A DNA stretch of 64,000 nt from Streptomyces roseirectus (GCF_014489635.1 NZ_CP060828.1:5264501-5328500); one strand, 5' to 3'. Positions 36,469 to 44,320 are shown, counted from the stretch's first letter. Numbers and translations are program-made. The notes: generated by a model from the sequence alone, not told the origin.

Positions 36469-36831
36469 CTACCGGCCCCCGTTGTACGGACCGTACGGGC
36501 CGTCGCTGCTGGATCCGCCGCGTCCGCCGCGGCCACCCTTTCCGCCGCCCGGCAGCGTCCGCAGGGCGGGGCGGACGTCGACCATGTAGACGATCGTCGC
36601 CACGAGGCCGATGATCGGCAGGAAGGACAGGATCGGGAAGATCAGGTTCACGACGAAGGCGAGCCCGAGGATGATCATCCAGAAGGGCTTGGTCTGCTTG
36701 TCGACCGCGCGGTAGCCGTCCTCACGGCGCAGCCCGGCGTCGATGAGCGCGAAGCCGCTGAAGGCGATCAGGGCCAGGCTCAGCAGAGCCATGAAACTGC
36801 TGAATCCTTGCATCAGCACAACGTCCACCAC
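36469..36831 (-). CDS. DUF2516 family membrane protein
   Basis: This 120-residue protein has three membrane segments (FMALLSLALIAFSGFALIDAG, PFWMIILGLAFVVNLIFPI and IIGLVATIVYMVDVRPAL) and a Gly/Arg tail. The motif ALIDAGLRREDGYRAVDKQTKPFW is typical of DUF2516. The GTG start at 36831 is shown; an internal ATG (MQGFSS) is an alternative. It lies downstream of the HbhA-like gene on the same strand, the order also seen at Rv0475-Rv0476 in M. tuberculosis. Function unknown. Confidence 0.8.
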   Translation of the reverse strand: MVDVVLMQGFSSFMALLSLALIAFSGFALIDAGLRREDGYRAVDKQTKPFWMIILGLAFVVNLIFPILSFLPIIGLVATIVYMVDVRPALRTLPGGGKGGRGGRGGSSSDGPYGPYNGGR

Positions 36832-36897
36832 CCGGTTCGACTGCTCGTCCCTTACGCGGTCACCGTACCCGCAACCCCCGGCCCGCTACCCCTACAA

Positions 36898-36928
36898 CGG
36901 GCCGGACACCGCGAGAGTGCCCGGCCCG
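36898..36928 (-). terminator. Terminator after the HbhA-like gene
   Basis: A 12-bp stem (CGGGCCGGACAC with GTGCCCGGCCCG, one A.C mismatch) with a 7-nt loop. Confidence 0.7.
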
Positions 36929-36950
36929 CCGTACCTACCTCCGAGGCCGC

Positions 36951-37628
36951 TCACTTCGCGGGCGGCGTCGTCTTCTTCGCGGCGGTCTTGCGCGCGGGCG
37001 CCTTCTTGGCGGGGGCCTTCTTCGCGGGCGCGGCGGACTTGGCGGCGGGCTCGGCGTCGGCGTTCTTGGCGGCGGCCTTGTCGTCGTCCGCCGTCCGCGC
37101 GGGCTCTTCCTTGACCTCGACGGCGACGGCCAGCTCCTGGATCTCCTCGGCCGCCTCGCCCCGCCAGGTCTTCACGGTCTGCTCGCCGCGCTCGGCGACC
37201 TTCTCGTACGTCTCGCGCGCCTTGACGGCGTACTCCGCGGCGACGCCGACGCCGCGCAGCGCGAGGTCCTGCGCGGACTCGCCGAGCCGCTTGAGGTCCG
37301 CGTCGAGCGTGGCGCCGAGCTTCTTGAAGTCGCCGTCGAGCGCGGTGACGAACTCGCCGACCTTGGTCTGCAGGGTCTCCTGCGCCTCCTTCGCGCGCGC
37401 GTTGGCCTTGGCGCCGGCCTCCTTCGCCTTGGCGCCCGCCTCCTTCGCGCGCGCCTTGGGGTCGCTGTCGCGGACGGCCTCGAAGCGCGCGGGCGCCTCC
37501 GCGCGCAGCTGCTCCACGAGCGCGGGGACCTTCTTGACCTCCTGCAACGCCAGGTCGGCGGCACCGGCGGCGAAGTAGAGGGGGGTCGGGTCGCTCAGGG
37601 TCTTGCGCAGATCGTCGGTGATGGCCAT
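36951..37628 (-). CDS. HbhA-like coiled-coil protein with Lys/Ala/Pro tail
   Basis: This 225-residue protein starts MAITDDLRKTLSDPTPLYFAAGAADLALQEVKKVPALVEQL. That resembles the opening of mycobacterial heparin-binding haemagglutinin (HbhA), including GAADLAL. A long helical coiled coil follows (about 25-165), then a tail rich in Lys, Ala and Pro (AKKAPAKKAPARKTAAKK). A Streptomyces protein is not expected to bind host cells; the tail may bind nucleic acid, membrane or cell wall polymers. The start is supported by GGGAGGAAC upstream. It lies between an XRE regulator and DUF2516, as hbhA does in mycobacteria. Confidence 0.82.
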   Translation of the reverse strand: MAITDDLRKTLSDPTPLYFAAGAADLALQEVKKVPALVEQLRAEAPARFEAVRDSDPKARAKEAGAKAKEAGAKANARAKEAQETLQTKVGEFVTALDGDFKKLGATLDADLKRLGESAQDLALRGVGVAAEYAVKARETYEKVAERGEQTVKTWRGEAAEEIQELAVAVEVKEEPARTADDDKAAAKNADAEPAAKSAAPAKKAPAKKAPARKTAAKKTTPPAK

Positions 37629-37717
37629 GGTGAGTGTTCCTCCCGGTTTCGCGTTCACGTTCGTCGACATCGGCCGAGGCGCGGATCCGCAGCGGGCCGG
37701 CCGGCCCCTTGGACCGG

Positions 37718-38164
37718 TCAACCGGCCGCCCCCTGCGGATCGCTGTCCTCGTCACTTCTCGGTGCGCCGCTCGCGGCATCCGTCTCGTCCCGCGTGCCCG
37801 GCGTCCGGCTCGCGTCGAAGCCGTTCTCCTTGCGGAACGACTCGTAGATCTGGAGCAGCGCCTGCTTCTGCGGCTCGGTCAGCGTCGGATCCGCGAGGAT
37901 CACCGCCCGCGTCTCCACCTCGTCCCGGTCCCGCTCGGCGTCGAGGATGCCCGCGCGCACGTACAGCGTCTCGGCGGAGATCCGCAGCGCCTTCGCGACC
38001 TGCTGCAGCACCTCCGCGCTCGGCTTGCGCAACCCCCGCTCGATCTGGCTCAGATACGGGTTCGACACCCCCGCGGCCTCCGCGAGCTGCCGCAGCGACA
38101 GCTGCGCGTTCCGCCGCTGTTCCCGCAGGTACTCGCCGAGGTTCCCGACGTTGAGCGATGCCAT
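37718..38164 (-). CDS. XRE-family transcriptional regulator
   Basis: This 148-residue protein has an N-terminal Cro/C1-type helix-turn-helix (residues about 8-65: LGEYLREQRRNAQLSLRQLAEAAG, VSNPYLSQIERGLRKPSAEVLQQVAKAL), then a helical dimer region (TEPQKQALLQIYESFRKENGF) and an acidic tail. The ATG at 38164 gives MASLNVGNLGEY; an upstream in-frame extension of five codons is possible. A perfect 20-bp palindrome lies 30 nt upstream and may be its own operator. It heads the HbhA-like/DUF2516 cluster, like Rv0474 in mycobacteria. Confidence 0.88.
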   Translation of the reverse strand: MASLNVGNLGEYLREQRRNAQLSLRQLAEAAGVSNPYLSQIERGLRKPSAEVLQQVAKALRISAETLYVRAGILDAERDRDEVETRAVILADPTLTEPQKQALLQIYESFRKENGFDASRTPGTRDETDAASGAPRSDEDSDPQGAAG

Positions 38165-38194
38165 GCCTCCACCATGCACCCACCCCGCTAACTA

Positions 38195-38214
38195 TTGCAA
38201 GCACCCGCTTGCAA
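38195..38214. promoter_or_regulatory. Perfect palindrome upstream of the XRE gene
   Basis: TTGCAAGC-accc-GCTTGCAA has two perfect 8-bp arms. On the minus strand it sits against a TAGTTA box (38188-38193), so a bound protein would block the XRE promoter. It is a good candidate for autoregulation. Confidence 0.6.
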
Positions 38215-38232
38215 AAGTGCGCCGCGTCACGC

Positions 38233-38264
38233 CTGAGTACGACAGCTCCTGAGTACGACAACTC
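38233..38264 (+). repeat. 16-bp tandem direct repeat
   Basis: CTGAGTACGACAGCTC and CTGAGTACGACAACTC lie head to tail, with 15 of 16 bases the same, in the divergent gap between the XRE gene and the membrane protein at 38301. Direct repeats of this length next to promoters are often regulator sites. Confidence 0.6.
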
Positions 38265-38300
38265 ATGTGCCACGTGCCCCTCCCTGGCACCCTCCCCTCC

Positions 38301-39203
38301 ATGACGAGTGGCAGGGTTCCCCAGGTGGTGCGGCATCTTCTTCTGGTGTGGGTGGCGATGGCCGTCGTGGGGCCGGTGGTGGGGGTAGGGGTGTTCATGG
38401 CGGGGTGGGGTGGTGGGGGAGGGGCCGCGCTGGTGGTGGCGGGGGTGGGGGTGCCGGTGGTGGTGGGGTTGTTGGTGGTACTGGCTCCTGAGGGGGATGT
38501 GGTGCCGTGGTGCGGAAGTAGGGGTGGTCGGGTGGGGTGGGCCGTGACGGTGTTTCTGGTGGGGACCGCCGGGGTGGCGGCCGGGGTGGGTGCTTACGGC
38601 GGGGACGTCGATCTGGGTGGGCCTGCGATGCGGGTCGCGCTGGTCGGGGTGCCGTACGCCGTCGTCGCCGCGTTCTTCGTGCCGGGGCGGTGGGTGCGCG
38701 CCGCCGGGGTGGGGGTGCTGGCCGCCGGGGTCGCGTACGGGGGGTTCGTCGGGCCCGCGCAGGCGCGGGAGCGGGAGCGGGCGGCGGAGGTCGCGGCGTA
38801 CCGGGAACACCCCGAGGTGCTGTACGTGATCGACACGCCGCCGGGGATGCGGATGGTCCGTGCCACGATCGGGGTCTACGTCTCCTTCGAGTACCACTCC
38901 CTCGACGGGAGCACGCCGGGGTACGTCGGGCTGACCGTCCGCTCTCCCCTCTCGCAGCCCGTGAACTGCGCCGTCTTCACGGACGCGCGCGACAGGTGTA
39001 CGCGTGAGGCCGACGGCGACGTCCGCGTCGCCCGTGGCGACGGCACCCGCAGTCTGTTCCGCCGCCACCTCGGAGCCGAGGCCGAGATCAGCAGCCGGAC
39101 CCTCGACGACGCCGCCCTGAACAAGCTTCTCGGCACGCTTCACCCCGTGTCCGACGGGGAGTTGGACGCGATGATGCGGGAGGGGGTGATCGGCCGTCTG
39201 TGA
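38301..39203 (+). CDS. Membrane-anchored hypothetical protein
   Basis: The ATG at 38301 gives 300 residues. The first half has about five hydrophobic helices (LLLVWVAMAVVGPVVGVGVFM, ALVVAGVGVPVVVGLLVVL, WAVTVFLVGTAGVAAGVGAY, VALVGVPYAVVAAFFVPG, AAGVGVLAAGVAYGGFVG). The second half is a soluble domain (AAYREHPEVLYVIDTPPGMRMV, YVSFEYHSLDGSTPGYVGL, PVNCAVFTDARDRCTREADGD) with two Cys. It resembles other Streptomyces proteins with membrane helices and an outside beta domain, but I do not recognise a characterised family. It stands alone. Confidence 0.72.
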   Translation: MTSGRVPQVVRHLLLVWVAMAVVGPVVGVGVFMAGWGGGGGAALVVAGVGVPVVVGLLVVLAPEGDVVPWCGSRGGRVGWAVTVFLVGTAGVAAGVGAYGGDVDLGGPAMRVALVGVPYAVVAAFFVPGRWVRAAGVGVLAAGVAYGGFVGPAQARERERAAEVAAYREHPEVLYVIDTPPGMRMVRATIGVYVSFEYHSLDGSTPGYVGLTVRSPLSQPVNCAVFTDARDRCTREADGDVRVARGDGTRSLFRRHLGAEAEISSRTLDDAALNKLLGTLHPVSDGELDAMMREGVIGRL

Positions 39204-39250
39204 GATGCCGACCTCGTCAACGAGACGTCGGCCACTGGACGACGGCCCCG

Positions 39251-39637
39251 TCAGCGGGACGTCGCCCCCTCCGCCTCCCCCGTCGCCGTCCTCAGCGCGT
39301 CCCGCAGCCGCGTCAGCCGCCCGATCTCCGCGTCCAGCGCCGCGATCCGCCGGCGCACAACGTCCCTGCCACCGGCCCCGGTTGAGCCGGACGGAGGGGT
39401 GCAGGACGGGGCCACCGCGAGGAGGGGGAGCCGGTCGGCGATGTGGTGCACGTCCTCGACCGTCAGGCCGGTGGAGAGGAGTGCGCGGATGGCGCGCAGG
39501 ACGTCGATGTCGGCGGCGGAGTAGTCGCGTTGGCCGGTGGATGTGCGGGCCGGGGGCGGGAGCAGTCCGCGTTGCTCGTAGAAGCGCAGGGCTCTCGGGG
39601 TCGCTCCGACGGCCGCCGCCGCGTCACCGATCCGCAT
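39251..39637 (-). CDS. MerR-family transcriptional regulator
   Basis: This 128-residue regulator has the N-terminal winged helix (MRIGDAAAAVGATPRALRFYEQRGLLPP, then TGQRDYSAADIDVLRAI), followed by a dimer helix (VRRRIAALDAEIGRLTRLRDALRTA). The effector region is short and has a single Cys (SCTPPSG), so metal sensing by a Cys pair is unlikely. It lies 13 nt after the zinc-binding dehydrogenase in the same operon, whose promoter has the long spacer typical of MerR-controlled promoters, so it probably controls its own operon. Confidence 0.9.
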   Translation of the reverse strand: MRIGDAAAAVGATPRALRFYEQRGLLPPPARTSTGQRDYSAADIDVLRAIRALLSTGLTVEDVHHIADRLPLLAVAPSCTPPSGSTGAGGRDVVRRRIAALDAEIGRLTRLRDALRTATGEAEGATSR

Positions 39638-39650
39638 CCCGGTCGGCCTC

Positions 39651-40655
39651 CTATTCCGCCAACTCCACTACCGCCGTGCCGAATTGCTTCCCCTCGAACA
39701 GGTCCCGCAACGCCTGCGGGGCACGTTCGATGCCGGTCGTCCGCGTGACGGGGAACCGGATCTCGCCGGCCCGCAGCCAGTGGGCGAACCGTGCGATCCA
39801 CTCCGCCTCCACGCCGGGATGGTCGACGCCGAGGTACCCCCTCAACGAGACGCCCTTCAGGACGAGTTGGTACGCGTCGAACGCGACCGGCGCCGTCGCC
39901 CCCGTCCCCTCCGCCGCGAGCTGCCCGGAGAGCGCGCCGACCAGCGCGAACCGCGCGCCGCGCCGGGCGACGTCCACGGCCGCCGCGAGCTGCGCGCCGC
40001 CCACCGTGTCGACGAGGACGTCGATTCCGTCCGCGAGCCGTGCGCCCCAGTCGTCGGTGCCGGTCAGGACGTCGTCGTACCCCAGCTCCGTGACCAGCCG
40101 CCCGGCCTTCCGGGGTGAACTCGTCGTGCCGATCACCCTTTTCGCGCCCAGCAGCCGGGCGATCTGCCCCGCCAGCGAACCCACGCCGCCGGCCGCGCCG
40201 GTGACGAGGACGATGTCGTCCTCACGTACGCCGGTCAGCCGGGTCAGCGCGCCGAACGCGGCGCCGCCCGAGGAGAGTTGGGCGAGGGGGTCGGGCAACT
40301 CGGGGGCGACCGGGGTGCATTGGGACGCCGGGGCGAGGGCGTACTCGCGCCAGCCGAGGAAGTGGGTCACCAGGTCGCCGGGGCGCAGCGGGCTGTCGTC
40401 CGGGGCGTGGATCACCTCGGCGAGCGCGGGGCCGTACAGGGTGTCGCCGGGGGCGAGGGCGGGGACCGGGGTGTTCCGCGCGGCGCCGCCGAGGAGGGTG
40501 CGCAGGCCCGCGAAGAGGAGGAACTGGTGGTTGCGGAGGAGGAGTTGGCCGTCGACTGGGTCCGGGAGCCGGGTCTCCGTGACGGTGAAGTCGGTGGGCG
40601 CGGGCAGCCCTCGGGGTGTGGCGGCGAGCCGGATCTCGCGGCTGAGGACGGACAT
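39651..40655 (-). CDS. NADP-dependent medium-chain oxidoreductase
   Basis: This 334-residue enzyme is a medium-chain dehydrogenase/reductase of the CurA/leukotriene B4 dehydrogenase type, which reduces double bonds of enones. The N-terminal GroES-like domain is LPAPTDFTVTETRLPDPVDGQLLLRN, and the nucleotide-binding domain has VLVTGAAGGVGSLAGQIARLLG (glycine-rich turn), VIGTTSSPRK and DVLVDTVGGAQL. The catalytic zinc ligands of alcohol dehydrogenases are absent, as expected for this group. The ATG at 40655 has GGAGG upstream. It is first in a unit with the MerR gene. Confidence 0.88.
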   Translation of the reverse strand: MSVLSREIRLAATPRGLPAPTDFTVTETRLPDPVDGQLLLRNHQFLLFAGLRTLLGGAARNTPVPALAPGDTLYGPALAEVIHAPDDSPLRPGDLVTHFLGWREYALAPASQCTPVAPELPDPLAQLSSGGAAFGALTRLTGVREDDIVLVTGAAGGVGSLAGQIARLLGAKRVIGTTSSPRKAGRLVTELGYDDVLTGTDDWGARLADGIDVLVDTVGGAQLAAAVDVARRGARFALVGALSGQLAAEGTGATAPVAFDAYQLVLKGVSLRGYLGVDHPGVEAEWIARFAHWLRAGEIRFPVTRTTGIERAPQALRDLFEGKQFGTAVVELAE

Positions 40656-40686
40656 GGGGGCCTCCGTGGTGTCAACTGGCGTGCGG

Positions 40687-40718
40687 AGGTTAGCCCTTGA
40701 CCCGCGCGTCAGGGTCAA
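40687..40718 (-). promoter_or_regulatory. MerR-type promoter with operator
   Basis: On the minus strand -35 TTGACC (40718-40713) and -10 TAACCT (40692-40687) are 20 nt apart, longer than the usual 17. The spacer carries the inverted repeat TTGACCC-n8-GGGTCAA (40697-40718). This is the hallmark of promoters activated by MerR proteins, and a MerR gene is second in the operon. Confidence 0.75.
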
Positions 40719-40864
40719 CTCCGGTCGGGAGGGTCGTCCGGGGGACGTGGGGGAGGGGCGTGTCTCCCGCAGCTCCCCTCGCTCCCGGCGACGCGCGTCT
40801 CCCGGCCTCCCCCGCCCCCGGCGACGCGTGTTCCCCGCCGCCCCCTTCTCCCCTTCGCCCCGCA

Positions 40865-40870
40865 TACCCT
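40865..40870 (+). promoter_or_regulatory. -10 box of a leaderless promoter
   Basis: TACCCT ends 6 nt before the GTG at 40877. Confidence 0.5.
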
Positions 40871-40876
40871 CTCCCT

Positions 40877-41851
40877 GTGCCCGCCGACACGCCCACCCCT
40901 GCACCCCGCCTGAACCACGTCGCCGTGCTCGTCCTCGAAGGGGCGAAACCCCTCGACGTCGGCATCCCCGCGCAGGTGTTCACGACCCGCGCGAGCATGC
41001 CGTACGAGGTGCGGGTGTGCGGCGCGGCGCCCGGACTCGTGACCGGCGGGGACGGTCTGTCGTACGCCGTCGCGCACGGGCTTGAGGCGCTGACCTGGGC
41101 GGACATCGTGTTCGTGCCCGGCTACCGGTTCCCGGACCGGGAGGATCCGCCGGGGGCGGTCGTCGACGCGCTGATCGCCGCGCACGCGCGGGGCGCGCGG
41201 CTCGCCGCGATCTCGACGGGCGCGTTCGCGCTCGCCGCGACGGGGCTGCTCGACGGGCGGCGGGCCACCACGCACTGGCACTACACGCGGGCGCTCGCGG
41301 CCCGGCACCCGCTCGTGCGGGTCGACGAGAACGTGCTGTTCGTCGACGAGGGCAGCGTGCTGACGTCGGCCGGCGCCGCGTCCGGGATCGACCTGTGCCT
41401 GCACATCCTGCGCGGGGACCTCGGCGTCGCCGCGTCCAACCACGCGGCCCGGCGGCTCGTCGCGGCGCCCTACCGCAGCGGGGGCCAGGCGCAGTACGTG
41501 CCGCGCAGTGTTCCCGAGCCGCGCGGCGAGCGGTTCGCGGTGACCCGGGAGTGGGCGCTGCACCATCTCGCCGAGCCGCTGAGCCTCGGCCGGCTGGCGC
41601 GGCGGGCGGGGGTGTCGCCGCGGACGTTCTCCCGGCGCTTCGTCGAGGAGACCGGGTACACGCCGATGGAGTGGGTGACACGGGCCCGGGTCGACCTGGC
41701 GCGTGAGCTGCTGGAACGGTCCCAGCACGGGGTCGAGCGGATCGCCGCCGAGGTGGGGCTGGGGACGGGGGCGAATCTGCGGCTGCACTTCCAGCGGGTG
41801 CTGGGTACTACGCCGAGCGAGTACCGGCGGACGTTCACGCGGGGGGAGTGA
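40877..41851 (+). CDS. GlxA-family AraC-type regulator
   Basis: This 324-residue regulator has an N-terminal DJ-1/PfpI-like domain (about 15-190: VAVLVLEGAKPLDVGIPAQVF, ADIVFVPGYRF, LAAISTGAFALAATGLLDGRRATTHW) and a C-terminal AraC domain with two helix-turn-helix units (LGRLARRAGVSPRTFSRRFVEETG and VERIAAEVGLGTGANLRLHFQRVLG). The nucleophilic Cys of true DJ-1 enzymes is replaced by Thr in ISTGAFA, as expected for GlxA-type sensors, so the domain probably binds a ligand. It is divergent from the MerR-controlled operon. Targets unknown; a GAPDH gene follows after 135 nt. Confidence 0.9.
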   Translation: MPADTPTPAPRLNHVAVLVLEGAKPLDVGIPAQVFTTRASMPYEVRVCGAAPGLVTGGDGLSYAVAHGLEALTWADIVFVPGYRFPDREDPPGAVVDALIAAHARGARLAAISTGAFALAATGLLDGRRATTHWHYTRALAARHPLVRVDENVLFVDEGSVLTSAGAASGIDLCLHILRGDLGVAASNHAARRLVAAPYRSGGQAQYVPRSVPEPRGERFAVTREWALHHLAEPLSLGRLARRAGVSPRTFSRRFVEETGYTPMEWVTRARVDLARELLERSQHGVERIAAEVGLGTGANLRLHFQRVLGTTPSEYRRTFTRGE

Positions 41852-41986
41852 CCCCGTAGTACTCAGGAGTGAGACCCCCACGGCGGCGCGATCCTTTCAC
41901 ACCCTGGCGATCATGCCACTGTCCCGGCGCCCGCCCCGCGCGCGACAGTGGCGGGGAAGCGACAGGGAACCGAAGGGACACGACCC

Positions 41987-42985
41987 ATGACGCGCATCGC
42001 CATCAACGGATTCGGCCGCATCGGACGCAACGTGCTGCGCGCGCTGCTGGAACGCGACAGCTCCCTGGAGGTCGTCGCCGTCAACGACCTCACCGAGCCC
42101 GCCGCCCTCGCGAGGCTGCTCGCGTACGACAGCACGGCCGGCCGGCTCGGGCGTCCCGTGACGACCGACGGGGACGCCCTCGTCGTCGACGGCCGCCGGA
42201 TCGCCGTCCTCGCGGAGCGGGACCCCGCGAAGCTGCCGTGGGCCGAACTCGGTGTCGACGTCGCGCTGGAGGCGACCGGGCGCTTCACCTCGGCGAAGGC
42301 CGCCGCCGCGCACATCGCCGCCGGGGCGCGCAAGGTGCTGGTCAGCGCGCCGTCGGACGGGGCGGACGTCACGCTCGCGTACGGCGTCAACACCGGTGCG
42401 TACGACCCCGTCGCGCACACCGTCGTCTCCAACGCCTCCTGCACCACCAACGCGCTCGCGCCGCTGGCGCACGTCCTCGACGAACTCGCCGGTATCGAGC
42501 ACGGGTTCATGACCACCGTGCACGCCTATACCCAGGAGCAGAACCTTCAGGACGGGCCGCACCGCGACCCCCGCCGGGCCCGTGCCGCCGGCGTCAACAT
42601 CGTCCCGACCACCACCGGGGCCGCCAAGGCGATCGGCCTCGTCCTGCCCAACCTCGACGGCAAGCTGTCCGGCGACTCGATCCGCGTGCCGGTGCCGGTC
42701 GGGTCCATCGTCGAGCTGAACACGACGGTCTCCCGCGACGTCACCCGCGACGACGTTCTCGCCGCGTACCGCGCCGCCGCCGACGGCCCCCTCGCCGGCG
42801 TCCTCGAATACTCCGACGACCCCCTCGTCTCCTCCGACATCGTCGGCAACCCCGCCTCCTCCATCTTCGACTCCGCCCTCACCCGCGTCGACGGCCGCCA
42901 CGTCAAGGTCGTCGCCTGGTACGACAACGAGTGGGGCTTCTCGAACCGGGTGATCGACACGCTGGAGCTGATCGCGGGGCGGTGA
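41987..42985 (+). CDS. gap: Glyceraldehyde-3-phosphate dehydrogenase (type I)
   Basis: This 332-residue enzyme oxidises glyceraldehyde 3-phosphate. The NAD-binding start is IAINGFGRIGRNVLRALLE and the catalytic Cys152 is in SNASCTTNALAP; next come the base His in MTTVHAYTQEQNLQDGPH and the C-terminal WYDNEWGFSNRVIDTLELI. An Asp after the second strand (AVNDL) fits NAD preference. Streptomyces usually carry more than one GAPDH; this one sits apart from pgk and tpiA, so it may be the accessory paralogue. The downstream region is low-complexity DNA. Confidence 0.95.
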   Translation: MTRIAINGFGRIGRNVLRALLERDSSLEVVAVNDLTEPAALARLLAYDSTAGRLGRPVTTDGDALVVDGRRIAVLAERDPAKLPWAELGVDVALEATGRFTSAKAAAAHIAAGARKVLVSAPSDGADVTLAYGVNTGAYDPVAHTVVSNASCTTNALAPLAHVLDELAGIEHGFMTTVHAYTQEQNLQDGPHRDPRRARAAGVNIVPTTTGAAKAIGLVLPNLDGKLSGDSIRVPVPVGSIVELNTTVSRDVTRDDVLAAYRAAADGPLAGVLEYSDDPLVSSDIVGNPASSIFDSALTRVDGRHVKVVAWYDNEWGFSNRVIDTLELIAGR

Positions 42986-43063
42986 CGGGGACGGGGGCTG
43001 GGCGACGGTCTCGGGGGCGGGGCCGACGGGGTGAGGGCGGGGCCGGGGACTGGAGCCGAGGGG

Positions 43064-43111
43064 GCGCGGGGGCGGTTCACGGGCTGAGGCCCGCTGAGCG
43101 GGATCCGCCGG
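43064..43111 (+). repeat. Left arm of a 48-bp inverted repeat
   Basis: It matches the reverse complement of 43815-43862 at 47 of 48 positions. The first half is an inverted copy of the last codons of the HxlR gene including its TGA (ARGRFTG-stop); the second half is the flanking CCGCTGAGCGGGATCCGCCGG. Confidence 0.85.
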
Positions 43112-43249
43112 GGGCGGGGTGCTGGGACCGGCGGCGCTGGGACCGGCGGCGCTGGGGCTGGGGGCGTATTGACCGGCGGCGCCGAGGCCGGTGCCGGGGG
43201 TGTTCGGACCGGCGGTGCAGAGGCCGGGGGCTGCGGGCCGGGGGCTGGG

Positions 43250-43380
43250 GCTGCGGGGCCGGTGGTTCCGGGGCCGGGGGCTGCGGGGCCGGGGGCTGCG
43301 GGGCCGGTGGTTCCGGGGCCGGGGGCTGCGGGGCCGGGGGCTGCGGGGCCGGCGGTTCCGGGGCCGGCGGTTCCGGGGCT
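43250..43380 (+). repeat. 15-bp G-rich tandem repeats
   Basis: Units of CGGGGCCGGGGGCTG alternate with CGGGGCCGGTGGTTC, about eight copies in all. The run is rich in GGGG tracts and could form quadruplexes. Confidence 0.75.
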
Positions 43381-43752
43381 GAGGGTTCCAGGGCTGACGG
43401 TTCCGGGGGCTGAGGGTGCTCGGGCCGCCGGCCCTGAGCCACGCCCCTCGGGCGGTACTCCCCGGGCCGGTGCTTGAGCCGGTGGCCCTGACGCGGTGCC
43501 CCTCAGGCGGCGTTCCCGGGGACGGCAGCCCTTGACCTGCGGTTCTCGGGGGGCGCTCCTCAGCTCATGGGCCTTGGCGGGCGTCCCTCGGACGACGGCC
43601 CTCGGCGGTGCCCGGTGCCCCGCGCCCTCCGGCCTGACGGCTTCAGCCGGTGCTCCTCAGGCGGACGGACCTCAACCGGCGATTCCCGGACGGGCGGCCC
43701 TCCGCCGGCGGATCGGTCAGCGGCTCGCAGCCGGCGATTCCCGGACGGACGC

Positions 43753-43836
43753 CCTCAGCCGGCGGATCCCGCTCAGCGGTCCTCAGCCGGCGGATCCCGC
43801 TCAGCGGTCCTCCGCCGGCGGATCCCGTTCAGCGGG
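43753..43836 (+). repeat. Three 28-bp tandem repeats
   Basis: Three consecutive units begin CCTCAGCCGGCGGATCCCGC and end TCAGCGGT. Units 1 and 2 are identical and unit 3 differs at a few positions. Unit 3 runs into the right arm of the 48-bp inverted repeat. Confidence 0.8.
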
Positions 43837-43862
43837 CCTCAGCCCGTGAACCGCCCCCGCGC
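43815..43862 (-). repeat. Right arm of a 48-bp inverted repeat
   Basis: It spans the 3' end and stop codon of the HxlR gene plus 24 nt beyond. It pairs with 43064-43111, which lies 703 nt away. Confidence 0.85.
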
Positions 43863-44222
43863 CTCCTCGATCTCGCCCAAGTGCCGCTGCGTCCACTCGC
43901 ACAGCACGTCGACGGTCGCCCGCAGGGCCCGCCCCGGTGCCGTGAGGGTGTACTCGACGCGGGGTGGGATCGTCGGGTGGACGGTTCGTTCGACGAGGCC
44001 GTTGCGTTCCAGCATGCGGAGGTTCTGGGTCAGCATCTTGTGGCTGATGCCCTCGACCTGGTCTCTCAACTCGCTGAAGCGCAGGGTGCGTTCGGCCAAG
44101 GTCTCGATGATCAGCAGGGCCCATTTGTTCGCCACGTCGGAGAAGATCTCCCGCGCGAGCGAGTCGGCCCGCCGAAGGTCCGCGTGCGGCGGCAGCCCGT
44201 CCAACTGCTCCTTGGTCCCCAT
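43839..44222 (-). CDS. HxlR-family transcriptional regulator
   Basis: This 127-residue winged-helix regulator shows the family pattern: IFSDVANKWALLIIETLAERTLRFSELRDQVEGISHKMLTQNLRML (read in parts), then ERNGLVERTVHPTIPPRVEYTLT and GRALRATVDVLCEWTQRH. The ATG at 44222 gives MGTKEQLDG. A TATCGT box about 45 nt upstream could be its -10. HxlR proteins often sense quinones or aldehydes and control a neighbouring reductase; here no divergent reductase is adjacent. The 3' end is part of an inverted repeat. Confidence 0.9.
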   Translation of the reverse strand: MGTKEQLDGLPPHADLRRADSLAREIFSDVANKWALLIIETLAERTLRFSELRDQVEGISHKMLTQNLRMLERNGLVERTVHPTIPPRVEYTLTAPGRALRATVDVLCEWTQRHLGEIEEARGRFTG

Positions 44223-44320
44223 GAACTCCCTCACCGCCGGTCGTGTGGTCCCCACCAACGATAGGAGCCACCACTGACAGCCCCACCGAAGCCAGAACAC
44301 CGGACCAGCCCCCATCGCCG

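Larger units (their letters stand above)
42986..43838. other. Low-complexity gap between gap and the HxlR gene
   Basis: This 853-nt gap has no believable gene: every open frame reads as Gly/Ala or Arg/Pro repeats. It is G-rich on the plus strand to about 43420 and then mixed. It contains 15-bp tandem units (43250-43380), three 28-bp tandem units (43753-43836), and a 48-bp inverted repeat pair at its edges. It looks like a site of repeat expansion with one inverted duplication. Confidence 0.7.

Noticed and set aside
43250..43836. Possible CRISPR array made from the 15-bp and 28-bp repeats.
   Set aside because: The repeats are directly tandem without unique spacers and there are no cas genes.
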